Source: Zingiber officinale
Taxonomy: Eukaryota > Streptophyta > Magnoliopsida > Zingiberales > Zingiberaceae
Reading direction: 5' to 3'
Length of the DNA stretch: 64,000 nt
NCBI RefSeq assembly: GCF_018446385.1
Contig: NC_056000.1
Span: forward strand, 38,105,511-38,169,510
Part shown: positions 11,617 to 21,810 of the stretch, piece by piece
Position numbering within the stretch: position 1 is the stretch's first letter
Layout of the letters: the number at the start of each line of letters is the position of its first letter
Translations under genes and position numbers: made by a program
The notes under the pieces: generated by a model
Told to the model about the DNA's origin: nothing
What the model saw: the letters and a program-made list of their open reading frames with translations, nothing else
The model's database searches: none

Positions 11617-14501
11617 TCATTTTGTATTCTTGATTAGCTCTTGTTGATTCTGAATTTTACTGACATTGCGTTCCAGTTTCCTCATCTTTGCTTCTTGCTC
11701 CTTAATCGCAAGGGTAAGTGATCTCACATCCAAGGCTTCAGATAACTCATTTATCGAGTGTGACTGCAAAACCAAAAACATCACTTCAACACTGTTTGAA
11801 ATTTAGAGAGTTGTGGCAAGAAGTAACTACTGCCTCTATTTTATAGCTAGGTTGGTAAAGTGATAACAACATCAGCAAGTATGAACACTTGGCATTTCTC
11901 ATGCATAATTAGTTTGGCACAAGTATACAGTGCACAATTGCCAGAAAATAACATGATTCAACAACTGTTCTATGCAAGGAATTTATATTTCTAATTTGTG
12001 AGTTAATTCACTAGTGAAGTCCATAGGTTTCCTAATGTGAACTTTGATTTCAAGCTTACTTGTGCTTCACATTGATTATTAAGATTTTATTTTACAAGCT
12101 ACACTCATGTCCATTGGTGGTATCCAAATAACATCACTACCAGCGACATTAGGAAGGCATGAGGTTGCTTCGTGACTCTACTTTCATTGTCCTATCCTCG
12201 TTTAGACAACTAGAAATTGACGGATTGGATTTCCTTTTTGCCCAACACATCCATTTTTTGCTTTCGGTTTAGCTTCAATAACATGTGGAAACAAGTTATA
12301 GATATTTTCTTTTAATATTGTTCTCCAGAGTATAAAAATGCTTATAGACTAAATCTCCCTTGACAATCCAGATCCTAAGTAAGATCTAAATTGGATTCAG
12401 TTCTAATGAACTTAGCAAGCTACCATCATATCGTAGCATCAAAAAAATTCAAATTATATAAGAAGCCTTTTTAATTTTTGAAAAGAAATCTTTTTAGTTT
12501 TTTCATTGACAAGAAATTACTATTTCATACCTAATATGTAACAGATTAACGTTTAACATTGTTTATATATCTACTATATGAGTAGTTTTAATTGTGTTAC
12601 GCTATTATAAGGATGTAATGTTTAATGTAGTAAGCTAGAAACTCAAAAATGAGTTATAGATCCCTATTAAACAAAAATATATAGTTTTTGAATTGTAATT
12701 TTTAAGATCCTGCTCGAACCTACAAACCCCAGATTGTTCTTATATAGGAACTCAATCCTAACAACCTTGCTTACATCCCTTCCATAATAATTAGTTTTTA
12801 ATTATTATAACCAAATCCTATATGATTCGCCCTAAACATTTACCACTTGCATCATGTTGAAATGCAGCATACATCAAGCATCTCTTTGCCTAAAGAATAC
12901 TATTCCAGGAAGAATCTAAAATAGAGAAATTTTTACCCCTAAGTTATTCGTAATCTGTATGCCTAGATACTTCCTGACAATCAACAAACGATTTCACAAT
13001 CGCCTAGCAGATCTTGCAGACTGTGTCTAATAAATGTATAGGCAAGTGACTTCTAACTTATATATTCAGATACTATTCACAAGTATTAGTTTTCATAAAT
13101 ACTACGAAATATTTGCCATGCACGAAAGATTGGCATGAACTATCAATCTAAAAAGAAAATATATTGAACCACATTAAAAATGACATGGTGCCTTAGTAGT
13201 GGGAACTTGAGAGAACTGAGATGCAATTTAGAAGAGGTTCCATGGACAAATAACATTTTAAGAAAGGTTCGACTAATCCTTGAGATATCATATTGCTTGC
13301 CTATATGTTGTTTGCATTATACCGAATTTTGATTGGAACATAAAACTTAGTTTGTGATGGTACGGTATTGTTTTTGTACTATTTTAGGACAGTGTACTAT
13401 GTTCACTTGAAACAAGTAGTAAATATAAGCATTTAGAATTTTAGAATAGCAACTACAAGTTGAAGGGCAACACGATAATCATGATACAATCAAAGAAAGA
13501 TCTAGATCCGGAAGTATAATTCTAACTAGACAAAGATTCAAAGAAAACATGACGATGATAATAGAATTAAATTGAAGAAATAATATCACCTTTTCGAGCA
13601 ACTGTACACGCATCCTTAGCTCTTCCATTGAAGCCTCTTGCTTGTGAATCACTCCGAGGACATACAGTAAATGTGACTGAAGAAATTCCGAGCAGTGCTT
13701 CTCAAGGTTACATTGAGGAAAGGCTGACTCACAGCCAACTTGAAAGAAAGGGCAATTCACAAGCTTCATTGCACATACAGTAATGCAATGCTTATCCATC
13801 TCGCGCCTCATAATCATCTCTGAGCACATTTGCTCGCAAGGGATAATCTTAAAAGGACATTCTAAGTCATGTTTTTCAGCATGCATAGCAGAAAATTTAG
13901 CCTTACATCCATTGTTCATGCAATTCAATGTCCTATATCCACACTGGCTTTTATGCTCAGCAAGCTGTTCAGCAGAATCAAACTTAATTGAACAGTGGAA
14001 AACATTCCTCAAATCCACATTTTGAATCAGAATTGCCGCAACCGCTTCCCTCCGATCTATTGGCCAAAATACATTTGTCTCCATTTCCTGCACAAAATCA
14101 TCTATTTTCTCCTCTCGGCCCTCACTCGATAACCACCCCGAAACACGACTGAACAAGTTCCTCTTTGTACCAACAAACTCATCGATAAGAACGGACACGA
14201 CTTCAGTCGGACCTTCAAGAAATTCATCCACTGAAGTGGCATTAGCACCGCCTTGGATTGTGGCTTCTGCAATATACGCTTGACTTCTTTGTTTGAGATA
14301 GTCTACCATCTCCTTCCTAATGACCACAGCCACTGAAGCAGGACCCTTGAACAGACCAGTTGTATTGTCCACACAAGCTGTGGACAATCCAAAGAGTAGC
14401 ATCTGCGAGATCTTTCGTGCCACAGCTTTGTCAAACTGATCGCAACTAAACAAAGGCACATTCTCCTTCACTGGGCAAGGATCTGATTCAGGGGCGTCCA
14501 T
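11617..14501 (-). CDS. TRAF-type zinc-finger protein
   Basis: Coding exons 14501-13590 and 11763-11617 are separated by an intron of 1.83 kb and give 352 residues. A further 5'-leader intron (14817-14523) separates a non-coding first exon from the start. The start chosen is MDAPES at 14501, because the longer upstream frame would read through that leader intron. Residues 168-270 hold spaced Cys/His pairs (HC..C..H, then CPFKIIPCE, then CPFFQVGC) typical of TRAF-type fingers. Residues about 285-350 form a charged coiled coil that continues across the intron. The N-terminal 160 residues are helical and acidic without a domain I recognise. There is no RING or MATH domain, so it is not a canonical SINA or TRAF protein. 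Function is unknown; an adaptor role is only an inference from the domain. Confidence 0.85.
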
Positions 14502-14817
14502 TGCAGCACCAAACCCTAAAATCTGCACAGCAACCAAGATAACTAAGAATATTAGCATTCAGTACAGGTGATTCCAAGCATTCAACAAGTTCATGGGTAC
14601 CAAATAACTACTTAAAGCCTAGCAAATGAAAACTGCAAGATGGAGAGATAATTAGGTAATACCTAATTAAGGAAGTAAATGGAAAATTTCTTCGTTGATT
14701 TCTACGTTGTCGATTCTGTAGGAGAAAATTGAAGCTAAACTAAACGCAAAGCACAAGGTTTGGATTGATACTCTGTTCGAGACGAAATCGATTACATGGA
14801 AAGAAAATTAAAGTTAC

Positions 14818-15055
14818 CTCTTTTACGGCAAGTTTCTCAGGGGAGAAGAACTGCGACACAGATCAACTACTCCGCCTCTTCGAATCGAAAAGAGAACAAG
14901 AATACAACTCCGCCGCCTACTCAATTCGATTGCCAAGCCCTTGAAATTGATGTTTGGAAAAACAAAAATCAAATATTGATTTGGAAAAGAAGAGTTGGAA
15001 GGAAGGGCAAGTCCTTGACTAGCCTAGCAGACGGTGCACCAGAACGCGACGCGTG
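14818..15055 (-). other. Non-coding 5' leader exon and promoter of the TRAF-type gene
   Basis: On the minus strand a donor site (AAAGAG followed by GTAACT, intron from 14817) fits the acceptor at 14523, and the next exon carries 21 untranslated bases before the ATG. The sequence from 14818 to about 15055 is therefore probably the first exon plus the core promoter. The transcription start cannot be placed. Confidence 0.5.
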
Positions 15056-15884
15056 AAGACAACTGCATATAAAGCATATGCGACTCTGTGCTTTTGACCG
15101 TCCGATGTTATCTTGGATGCGGGACCTGGGTGATGGAGTCGGATTGAACGGTGATGCGCCTACCGCATATTAAATCGCTGCGTTTTCTTTTGTTCTAATT
15201 AATCTGCAAAGTCGTCAAAGTCAAAACAGTTGATCTTATGAGATCTTTTTTTGGTTCATTTTCACTTTCCCCGCCCATTTATCATTTTTTTTCACTTTTT
15301 CAAATTGAAAATTGTATTCTAGTACATTAGATGCGGCAATGATGCTAATGGCTTAGAGTAGGAGTGGTATTTTGGTGATTTTAAAATTGTGAAGATGCAA
15401 TTTATAAAGTAAGATGAGTTATCTTAGTATTGTGTCTAAGGTCTTAATTGACTATAAAATATCTTTGTAAGTATATATATATATTTTTGCAAATAACACT
15501 ATTTTACCTATTATATATATTGTCAACTTGACGCAATCTATTAACTTTGACTTCTATTTATTAAGCATCCGATCAATGTTATCTATCGAGAGTAAACATA
15601 TGATCAACTTTGACTTGTTAAATATTAAGATTTTTACTATAAATTTTGACATGCTTAGACTTTCACTTGTCAAGCATATGTTAAACCTTGACACATCATA
15701 AATTTCACTCATCAAACATCCATTCAATATTGACTATACACACCATATTAACTTCTAATACCATAACTAAGTTATTATGCTCCAACAGAAGCTTTGCCCC
15801 ATAGTGTATCAAACAAATAATGTATTTATATTGATTAGAGTCATGAATTCTATAGTCCGGAATGAATCATGTGATTGTAAGAAG

Positions 15885-16093
15885 TCTTCTCGGATCGGTC
15901 TAGTAAATAGTACATGAGGTATTGTCATAATGAGGTCTAGGGTTCGAATTTTAACAAAGTCGAGATAAATACTTCCCTTATGTGCTAGTCATTATTCCAA
16001 AGGCTAGTAGCCGCCCGTGATTTATCTCCTCCGTGTTGACCTTAGGACGAATTGACGAGGACGCTGAGGACGAACGTATTCATTTTTTGTCAC
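15885..16093 (+). mobile_element. tRNA-derived SINE with degenerate target duplication
   Basis: The tRNA-like head contains an A-box-like segment (GGTCTAGTAAATAG) and a B box GGTTCGAATT at 15941-15950. The body then gives AAGTCGAGATAAATA and GCTAGTAGCCGCCCGTGATT and ends in a T-rich tail. The flanks are similar (AATCATGTGATTGTAAGAAG at 15865-15884 against AATGATATGATTATAAAAAA at 16094-16113), consistent with an aged target-site duplication. This is the only plus-strand copy here. Confidence 0.75.
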
Positions 16094-16349
16094 AATGATA
16101 TGATTATAAAAAAGACAGCTCTTTTGCACATATGCTCATGGTGTGTTCAAGTCACTAAAAATACTTGGCCGTTTATTAAGATTTATTTGTACTTCTTCTT
16201 CTATTTCGGTGAGAAATTTTCATAAATTTAAATTAATTATCTTTAATAAGATTAATCGATTCAAACAACTAATTAGATAGCTACTTGTATTTTTTAAAAG
16301 AATCCTCAATTACAATTAATAAACAACTCCAATCATCTCTGCCTACCAA

Positions 16350-17335
16350 CTCTATTTTTTCGGCAATTTACCATAAGATATATTCAAGTCTTTAAATTTA
16401 CCAAAAAGCCTATTTATTATTTATCAAAGTATATATCTTTTTATATGTTTTTTTCTCTCCTTTTTTTTTTCTCTCCTTTGCACATTTTTTTTTTTTAAAA
16501 CATTTTAACATATATAAGAAATCGAAATAAACAATGGATAGCATATTTGAATTTCTTGTAACATCAAAAATCCACAATAACTGAAATAAGTGCAATCAGA
16601 GCTCTCTATGTCCATTAATGGATTTTGGTTGAAATCCACTGATGGACCTCGAGAGTTCCAATTATATTCATTTTAATTCTTATAGATTTCTGAGGTTGCA
16701 AAGAATTCAAATATGATATCCATTGTTTATTTCGACTTTTCAGAGGTGTTAAATATAATAAAAAAGAATCGTCAAATTCTCCACGTTGGGCCTGATATGA
16801 TTCCATATTAGGTCCAACATGAAAAATTTTGATGACTCTTCCTTATTACATTTTAATACCTCTGAGAAGTCGAAATAAATAATAGATGACATATTTAAAC
16901 TCCTTGTAACCCCAGAAATCCACAGGAACTAAAATAGATGCAATCGGAACTCTTTAGAACATCAATAGATTTCGATCAAAATTCATTGATGAACCTAGAG
17001 AACTCTGATTGTACTCATTTCAGTTCTTGTGAATTTCTGGGGTTGCAAGGAGTTCAAATATACTATCCATTATTTATTTCGATTTCCCAGAGATGTTAAA
17101 ATATTTTTAGAAGAATCGACGTACAAAAAAAAAAAACATTACATGCATAGGAGGAAAAAAGAAAAAAGAAGGAGAAATGATAGAGAAAATAAAAAGGAAA
17201 GTAATCAATATAGAATGTAAAAAGGACTTTCAAAAGGTGTATCCCTTGATAAATAATAAAGTAGCATGCGTCTACTTGTAAATTCGAAAATTTGAATCCG
17301 CATTTTGGTAAATTCCTGATTTTGATTTTTTTTTC
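16350..17335. repeat. Large nested fold-back element
   Basis: Outer arms (about 16350-16435 and 17238-17335) are inverted copies sharing AATTTACCA and TTATTATTTATCAA. Inside, an alternating series of inverted arms occurs at 16495-16600, 16611-16770, 16845-16985 and 16985-17105. Each is built on a phrase like TTGCAAGGAGTTCAAATA ... TTATTTCGA and points opposite to its neighbour. T-rich and A-rich tracts flank the series symmetrically. The whole 1 kb could fold into a large compound hairpin. No transposase is present and short ORFs here are chance, so it looks like a non-autonomous fold-back transposon family also seen at 4480-4830. Confidence 0.7.
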
Positions 17336-17771
17336 TTAGACCCTAAAAATAAAGTAAAAATATAAACAAAACTTGCATCAATCACTGCATGAATCCATGC
17401 AGCAACTGCCGGCCTATGATACGCTAGGCCTACTAACCCTATCAAACCCTAAACCCTACTAAACCCCAAAAATACCTCCCTCAAACCCTCGAAACCTGCA
17501 AAATTGGTACAAAGATGTCCGCACACGCAGCAGAAGGCACTCAGCCTCCTCTCATTCCCCATGCCCTGTCCCCTTCCTCGCAGCACCTCCCCCTTACAAT
17601 AATACTATTCCAAAAGCCGAGCCACCGTCTTCTCCGCCGCTACGGCCGTTCCCGGCCACCGCCCCACGTACTCCTCCATGCAGGCGGGCACTGAAGTCAT
17701 GGAGCTAGCTAGCTATATTATACCTTCTGCAACTAACTAACTGTAAATCCAACTCCTGCTGCTGCCGCCTG
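17336..17771. other. Upstream region of the PIP-type peptide gene, with telo-box
   Basis: The stretch is GC-richer than its surroundings. AAACCCTAAACCCT at 17444-17457 is a telo-box, a motif known in many plant promoters. TATATTATA at 17714-17722 lies about 50 bases before the peptide ORF and could be its TATA box, although that would leave a short leader. No other gene is convincing here. Confidence 0.4.
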
Positions 17772-17960
17772 ATGAGTTCGAGGAGAGTGGCGCCGGCCTG
17801 GTCGTTCTTGCTCATGGTGGCTCTCGTGATCATTTCTGCCGGCGTAGCGATGGCTGCCAGGAGAGCGCTGCCCTGGACGCCGGCGGTGAGGGAGACGAGC
17901 AGTGCGGGCTTGAGGGAGGGGCTGGTCTCGGGGCCAAGCCCCAAAGGGCCTGGCCATTAG
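17772..17960 (+). CDS. PIP: Secreted signalling-peptide precursor, PIP/PIP-like family
   Basis: A 62-residue single-exon ORF. An N-terminal signal peptide (SFLLMVALVIISAGVAMAA, residues 11-29) leads to a variable linker and a C-terminal SGPSPKGPGH at the very end of the protein. That ending matches the SGPS...GxGH core of PAMP-induced secreted peptides (PIP/PIPL), which belong with the IDA and CEP peptides. In known cases the last ~13 residues are cut out, the prolines may be hydroxylated, and the peptide is sensed by leucine-rich-repeat receptor kinases at the cell surface during immunity and stress. Third codon positions are strongly GC, unlike the AT-rich surroundings, supporting real coding. 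The precursor is short for the family. Antisense frames over the same bases lack an ATG or a sensible composition. Confidence 0.8.
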   Translation: MSSRRVAPAWSFLLMVALVIISAGVAMAARRALPWTPAVRETSSAGLREGLVSGPSPKGPGH

Positions 17961-20346
17961 AGGGGGTGTGAGACTGTGAGGTGGAGAACTGCAGGATTGT
18001 TTTTTTTTTTTTTTTTCTTTTGGGAATGACTGATGAGGCTCTATATAAATTTTTCATCTATGAAAACTCAGCGGATGGCCAATGTTTAGGTTAACTGTCT
18101 AGTAAAAAAATTTGTTGGAGTTCGAAGTTAAAATTTATTTAGATCTGTTTTGATTTAGAGGTTGGAGTTGAGTTTTGAATAATTGATTATATAATATGTT
18201 TCTATTATTATTATTATTATTCGAGTTACAATAACAATCAGGATAAAATGGAGTATAAATAGATCTAATCCTTTTTCAAGATAAACTTCTTGCACCTCAA
18301 TTCAGCCGATGACTTTGTTCTTAATTTACATCTTCTATCACTCATGACCTTTGGCGAGTAGAGTGATGCTTCTTAGCTGTCAAAGGTATAATCTTCAACT
18401 TCACACCTCTATATTGGTGGTAAAAAAAAGATGAATATGTTCGTTCTCAGTGTTCCCGTCAATCCGTCCCAGAGTCAACACGGAGGAGATATATTACGGG
18501 TGACTACTAGCATTTGGAATAGTGACTAGTACATAAGGGAGATATTTACCTCGACTTTGCCGAGATTCAAACCTCAGACCTCATTGGTGACAATACCTCA
18601 TATGCTAGTCACTAGACCCATCCGAGGGGACTAACTTCACACCTCTATAGAAATTTAGTTTTAGCGTAAATCAAGCCAAGTCTATTAATTTTAGTGTAAA
18701 TTAATTATTTCATCTACCAGTGCTTGTATAATTGTACTGGTGTGATTCAATATAAATTAACTTTTTTATTATAAATTTCTCGATATCAAACTATTTCACA
18801 TTTTAATCGGAGTTAATTTCGTTCATTTGCATTCACGTTATCAACACAAATAATCATTCCTCTTGTGATTCCAAGTTAATATTTGGATGATTAATATATT
18901 AAGGTAGAAGGAACAAGGATTGGACGTTTGATCGACTAAAATTTAGTTTTTAGAGGTAATTATCTCTTCGTAAAATTAATAAAATAAAATATAAGAAAAT
19001 GGTGCGAGATAAATTGATACAAACACTTAAATTGAAAAACAATAATAAGTAAATAAAAATAATAAAGTCTTTGATAGATTGAAATTTTCTTTTTTATAAC
19101 ATTGAATGTCTACTTAATGCATCAATGATACAATGGAAATATGAGAAAATATATTTGACTTTTTAAAATAATATTTGCAAAATCCCAATTGGAACATATT
19201 GAACATGAGAGCCTAATTCAAAATTTATCAGAGGCCTGATTTGAATAAGGAAAAAAAACCAAACAAATAGTTTTATTTATTTTTGTAATTCAAGTGTCCA
19301 ATTAATCCTCAAAGTAGATAATCTTCATCTCAAATTCGCCTACTTAATAAATTCGAAAGCACAATCTACTACAGACAAGGAATTAAATTATACAATAATA
19401 ATAATAATTTTGAAAAAAAAAATAATCTGAAAATAAATTTCAAATTGGTTCATGGCGACAAAAGAAAATAAATTGAAAAATGTTCAATATTAGCTCATCT
19501 GCAATAATGAAAATAAATCAAACAATACTCAAGAGTAATGCATCTGCATAAATAAAAAATATTCGAAACTAAAGATTTAATCTGTTTGTTATATGATAAA
19601 CATTATTTTCTATTTAAACAATAAATAGAGAATTAATTATAATTCCTACTAAATTTTTATATTTTTTTATTCAATATAAAGTTTCTATTTTTTTGAATTA
19701 ATATAATTTCCAATTTGGCTTAGTTTTTTTTTTTTTCTGTGTGAGATTATTTTCTTATTTGCTCCATCAATTTCGTTTTTGAGTCCTAGGCAATTCGACA
19801 GTTCGACTTTGGTATTGCATCACAATATATATACACTTAAAAGTCGACCTCCAGAATGTGTCTTTATTGGGATAGAAACACCCTAATCATGTAGCAGCTC
19901 AAACAATTCGAGGGAAAAGAAACATGCTTGAAGCCACAGGAACACTAAATAGTCCTCACAAGCATCTCAGGGGCAACCCTAGCTACAACCTTAGTTGAAA
20001 GCTTGAATTCTTGTCCTCAAGCTAAGAGAATGACATCAGGACTATCTGTGGGCACCATCATGGGTTGGATATTAGCTGTGAAAGCCACAAAAAACCATCA
20101 AATTATTTATATTTGCCCATATAAATTTCCTCAATTTCTCACCATAATCTGTCTCCTATCTGTCTATTCTTCTCTTCCTCTACCTATCATTCATAAAGCT
20201 CCACTTTAATGAAGGAATAAAAGCAGACAGTAACTCCTCAATTAGTGCTAATTCTTCTTCATCTTTCAGAGATTTTCTTCTAAACTGAGAATTAAAATCA
20301 GTGACAAGACAATCTTTCAGAGGGTAGAAGGAGAAGATGATGGTGG
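17961..20346. other. Intergenic, AT-rich, containing one SINE
   Basis: After the peptide gene comes a run of 16 T (18001-18016), a TTATTATTATTATT tract near 18206-18219 and the SINE at 18414-18632. The rest up to the bHLH gene is AT-rich with homopolymers. From about 19,980 it becomes slightly richer and is probably the bHLH gene's promoter and leader. No gene is seen. Confidence 0.6.
18414..18632 (-). mobile_element. tRNA-derived SINE with 17-bp target duplication
   Basis: The perfect 17-bp direct repeat AACTTCACACCTCTATA at 18397-18413 and 18633-18649 brackets a 219-bp body. On the minus strand the head reads GGGTCTAGTGACTAGCATAT and the B-box region GAGGTTTGAATCTCGGC. The tail ends in TTTTTTTTACC. 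Length, internal RNA polymerase III boxes, tail and target duplication together define a SINE. The intact duplication means that it is a fairly recent insertion. Confidence 0.88.
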
Positions 20347-21096
20347 ATGATGGCCAAAATGGTTGATCACAAAAGAAGAAGAAATTGCAGTAATAATAAT
20401 AGTTTTGTCCTGAGAAACTTAGCTGGTGAGGAGAGGCTTAAGACTGACATCCCTGCCAAGGTCTGTGTTCTTCTTTTTTTTCTACAAATTTGATCTCGAT
20501 ACAGATACCGATGTTTTGATGCTTGAGATTGGGGTGTGCGGCAGAAGGACAAGGTTGGAGAACGAGTAGCAAAGCTTCAGCAACTGGTTTCACCTTTTGG
20601 AAAGGTTGGAATTGAGAGATCGACTTGAGAGCCAATAACTGAAACTTACAAGTAGAAATCTACTTTTTATTTTATTTTATTTTTTTGCATGGACTCAGAC
20701 AGATACAGCCTCTGTGCTTGCTGAGGCCGCTGCATACATCAAATTCCTCCAAGAACAAGTCCAGGTGCTGAGTGCTCCATATCTTGAGACAACAATGGAA
20801 GGGAAGATCGAAGTGAGTAACCTCTAAGAATTCACTGTGAAACATTCTCAAGTAAATATACTTGTCATCTACCAAAAATGACATATAGAGTATGGCATAT
20901 ATACTATAATTTGGATACTGTAAATTGGATGAAGGAAAGTGATCCTTACAGTCTGAGAAGGTGCGGTCTCTGCCTCATGCCGATCAACTCGATATACAAG
21001 CTTGCACAAAGCAATGGAGCAGATCTGTGGGCACCAGTGAACACAAGGAAAAAAAACAACAAAATACTGATGACTGAGAACTTTGGCAACTCATGA
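20347..21096 (+). CDS. bHLH153: Atypical bHLH transcription factor, bHLH153-like
   Basis: Four coding exons, 20347-20460, 20545-20604, 20699-20812 and 20935-21096, join in phase 0 to give 149 residues. The helix-loop-helix is split over exons 2 and 3: [20 protein letters not shown], then [20 protein letters not shown], followed by VQVLSAPYL. The last exon has [12 protein letters not shown] and [11 protein letters not shown], phrases I recall from Arabidopsis bHLH153. The region before helix 1 lacks the usual His-Glu-Arg pattern, so E-box binding is not expected by the standard rule. Exon 2 is only 60 bases. The third acceptor (GATGAAG before GAAAGT) has a weak pyrimidine tract, so that junction is the least certain. 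Two ATGs in tandem start the ORF after an in-frame stop. I infer a nuclear regulator or dimerisation partner. Confidence 0.82.
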
Positions 21097-21810
21097 CTTG
21101 CATCTGTTTGTTGAGATGTATTTAAATTGATTGATTCCCCTTATTGACCTAAGACTTCATGACAGTTACCTACATATCAAGTCATACTTAGATAATTTAC
21201 ACTGATATGTAACATATAATGATTTTGTAAATGTTCCTAAATGTTTCTGAAGGTGTAATATTTTAGCTCGTCTAGTGAAAAATGTAGCTTGATTTTCCAT
21301 ATTGGTTGTATATTTCACTGCATCAGAACTCAAAAGGTTTGTATAATTTGTTTCTGGATGCTCAAGTAATTAAATAAACACTATGTTATCAGGACGGCCA
21401 CAGTGGCCCGTACAATGGACATGAAGTGAAAATTTATAATTTTTCATTTAGGTCAATTGAGCCTATCTTGCAAATTATCTTGTAAGGTTGAGATGAGAGT
21501 ATGCTACATGTTTCGCTAATCGCTTAAAAAAAAAAAGCTCAAGTTCCTATCTTTTAATTCTTCACTATGCAAGTTTGCAAACTAAAAAACTCAATTCCAT
21601 GCAAGACAGTTCTAAATTGTCACATAGGCTTCAGAAAGCAGTAGACCATGATGATCTTATTCATGTCATAATTCAGTTAATAACAGCAAAATAGTATCAA
21701 GAATATTGACATTTAAGGATTAATATGACTTTGAATGAAGTGCTACATCATTCTCATCATATTTATTGGATAGCCTAAGATAACATTTCCAATCGCACAA
21801 GACCACCTTT
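21097..21810. other. Intergenic between convergent genes
   Basis: The 3' flanks of the bHLH gene (plus strand) and the glutathione peroxidase gene (minus strand) meet here. It is AT-rich, with a 12-A run near 21526, and shows no gene. Confidence 0.6.

Noticed and set aside
15885-15960. tRNA gene
   Set aside because: A and B boxes are present but there is no cloverleaf with an anticodon arm; it is a SINE head.
17444-17457. Interstitial telomere
   Set aside because: Only about two repeats of CCCTAAA; better read as a telo-box.
17610-17700. Possible minus-strand exon (VPACMEEYVGRWPGTAV)
   Set aside because: It looks protein-like but has no partner exon with a usable start, and lies in the peptide gene's upstream region.
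17705-17957. Open frames antisense to the PIP-type ORF
   Set aside because: One lacks an ATG and the other has an Arg/Pro/His-rich composition expected from the complement of a GC-rich gene; the plus-strand frame has the signal peptide and family motif.
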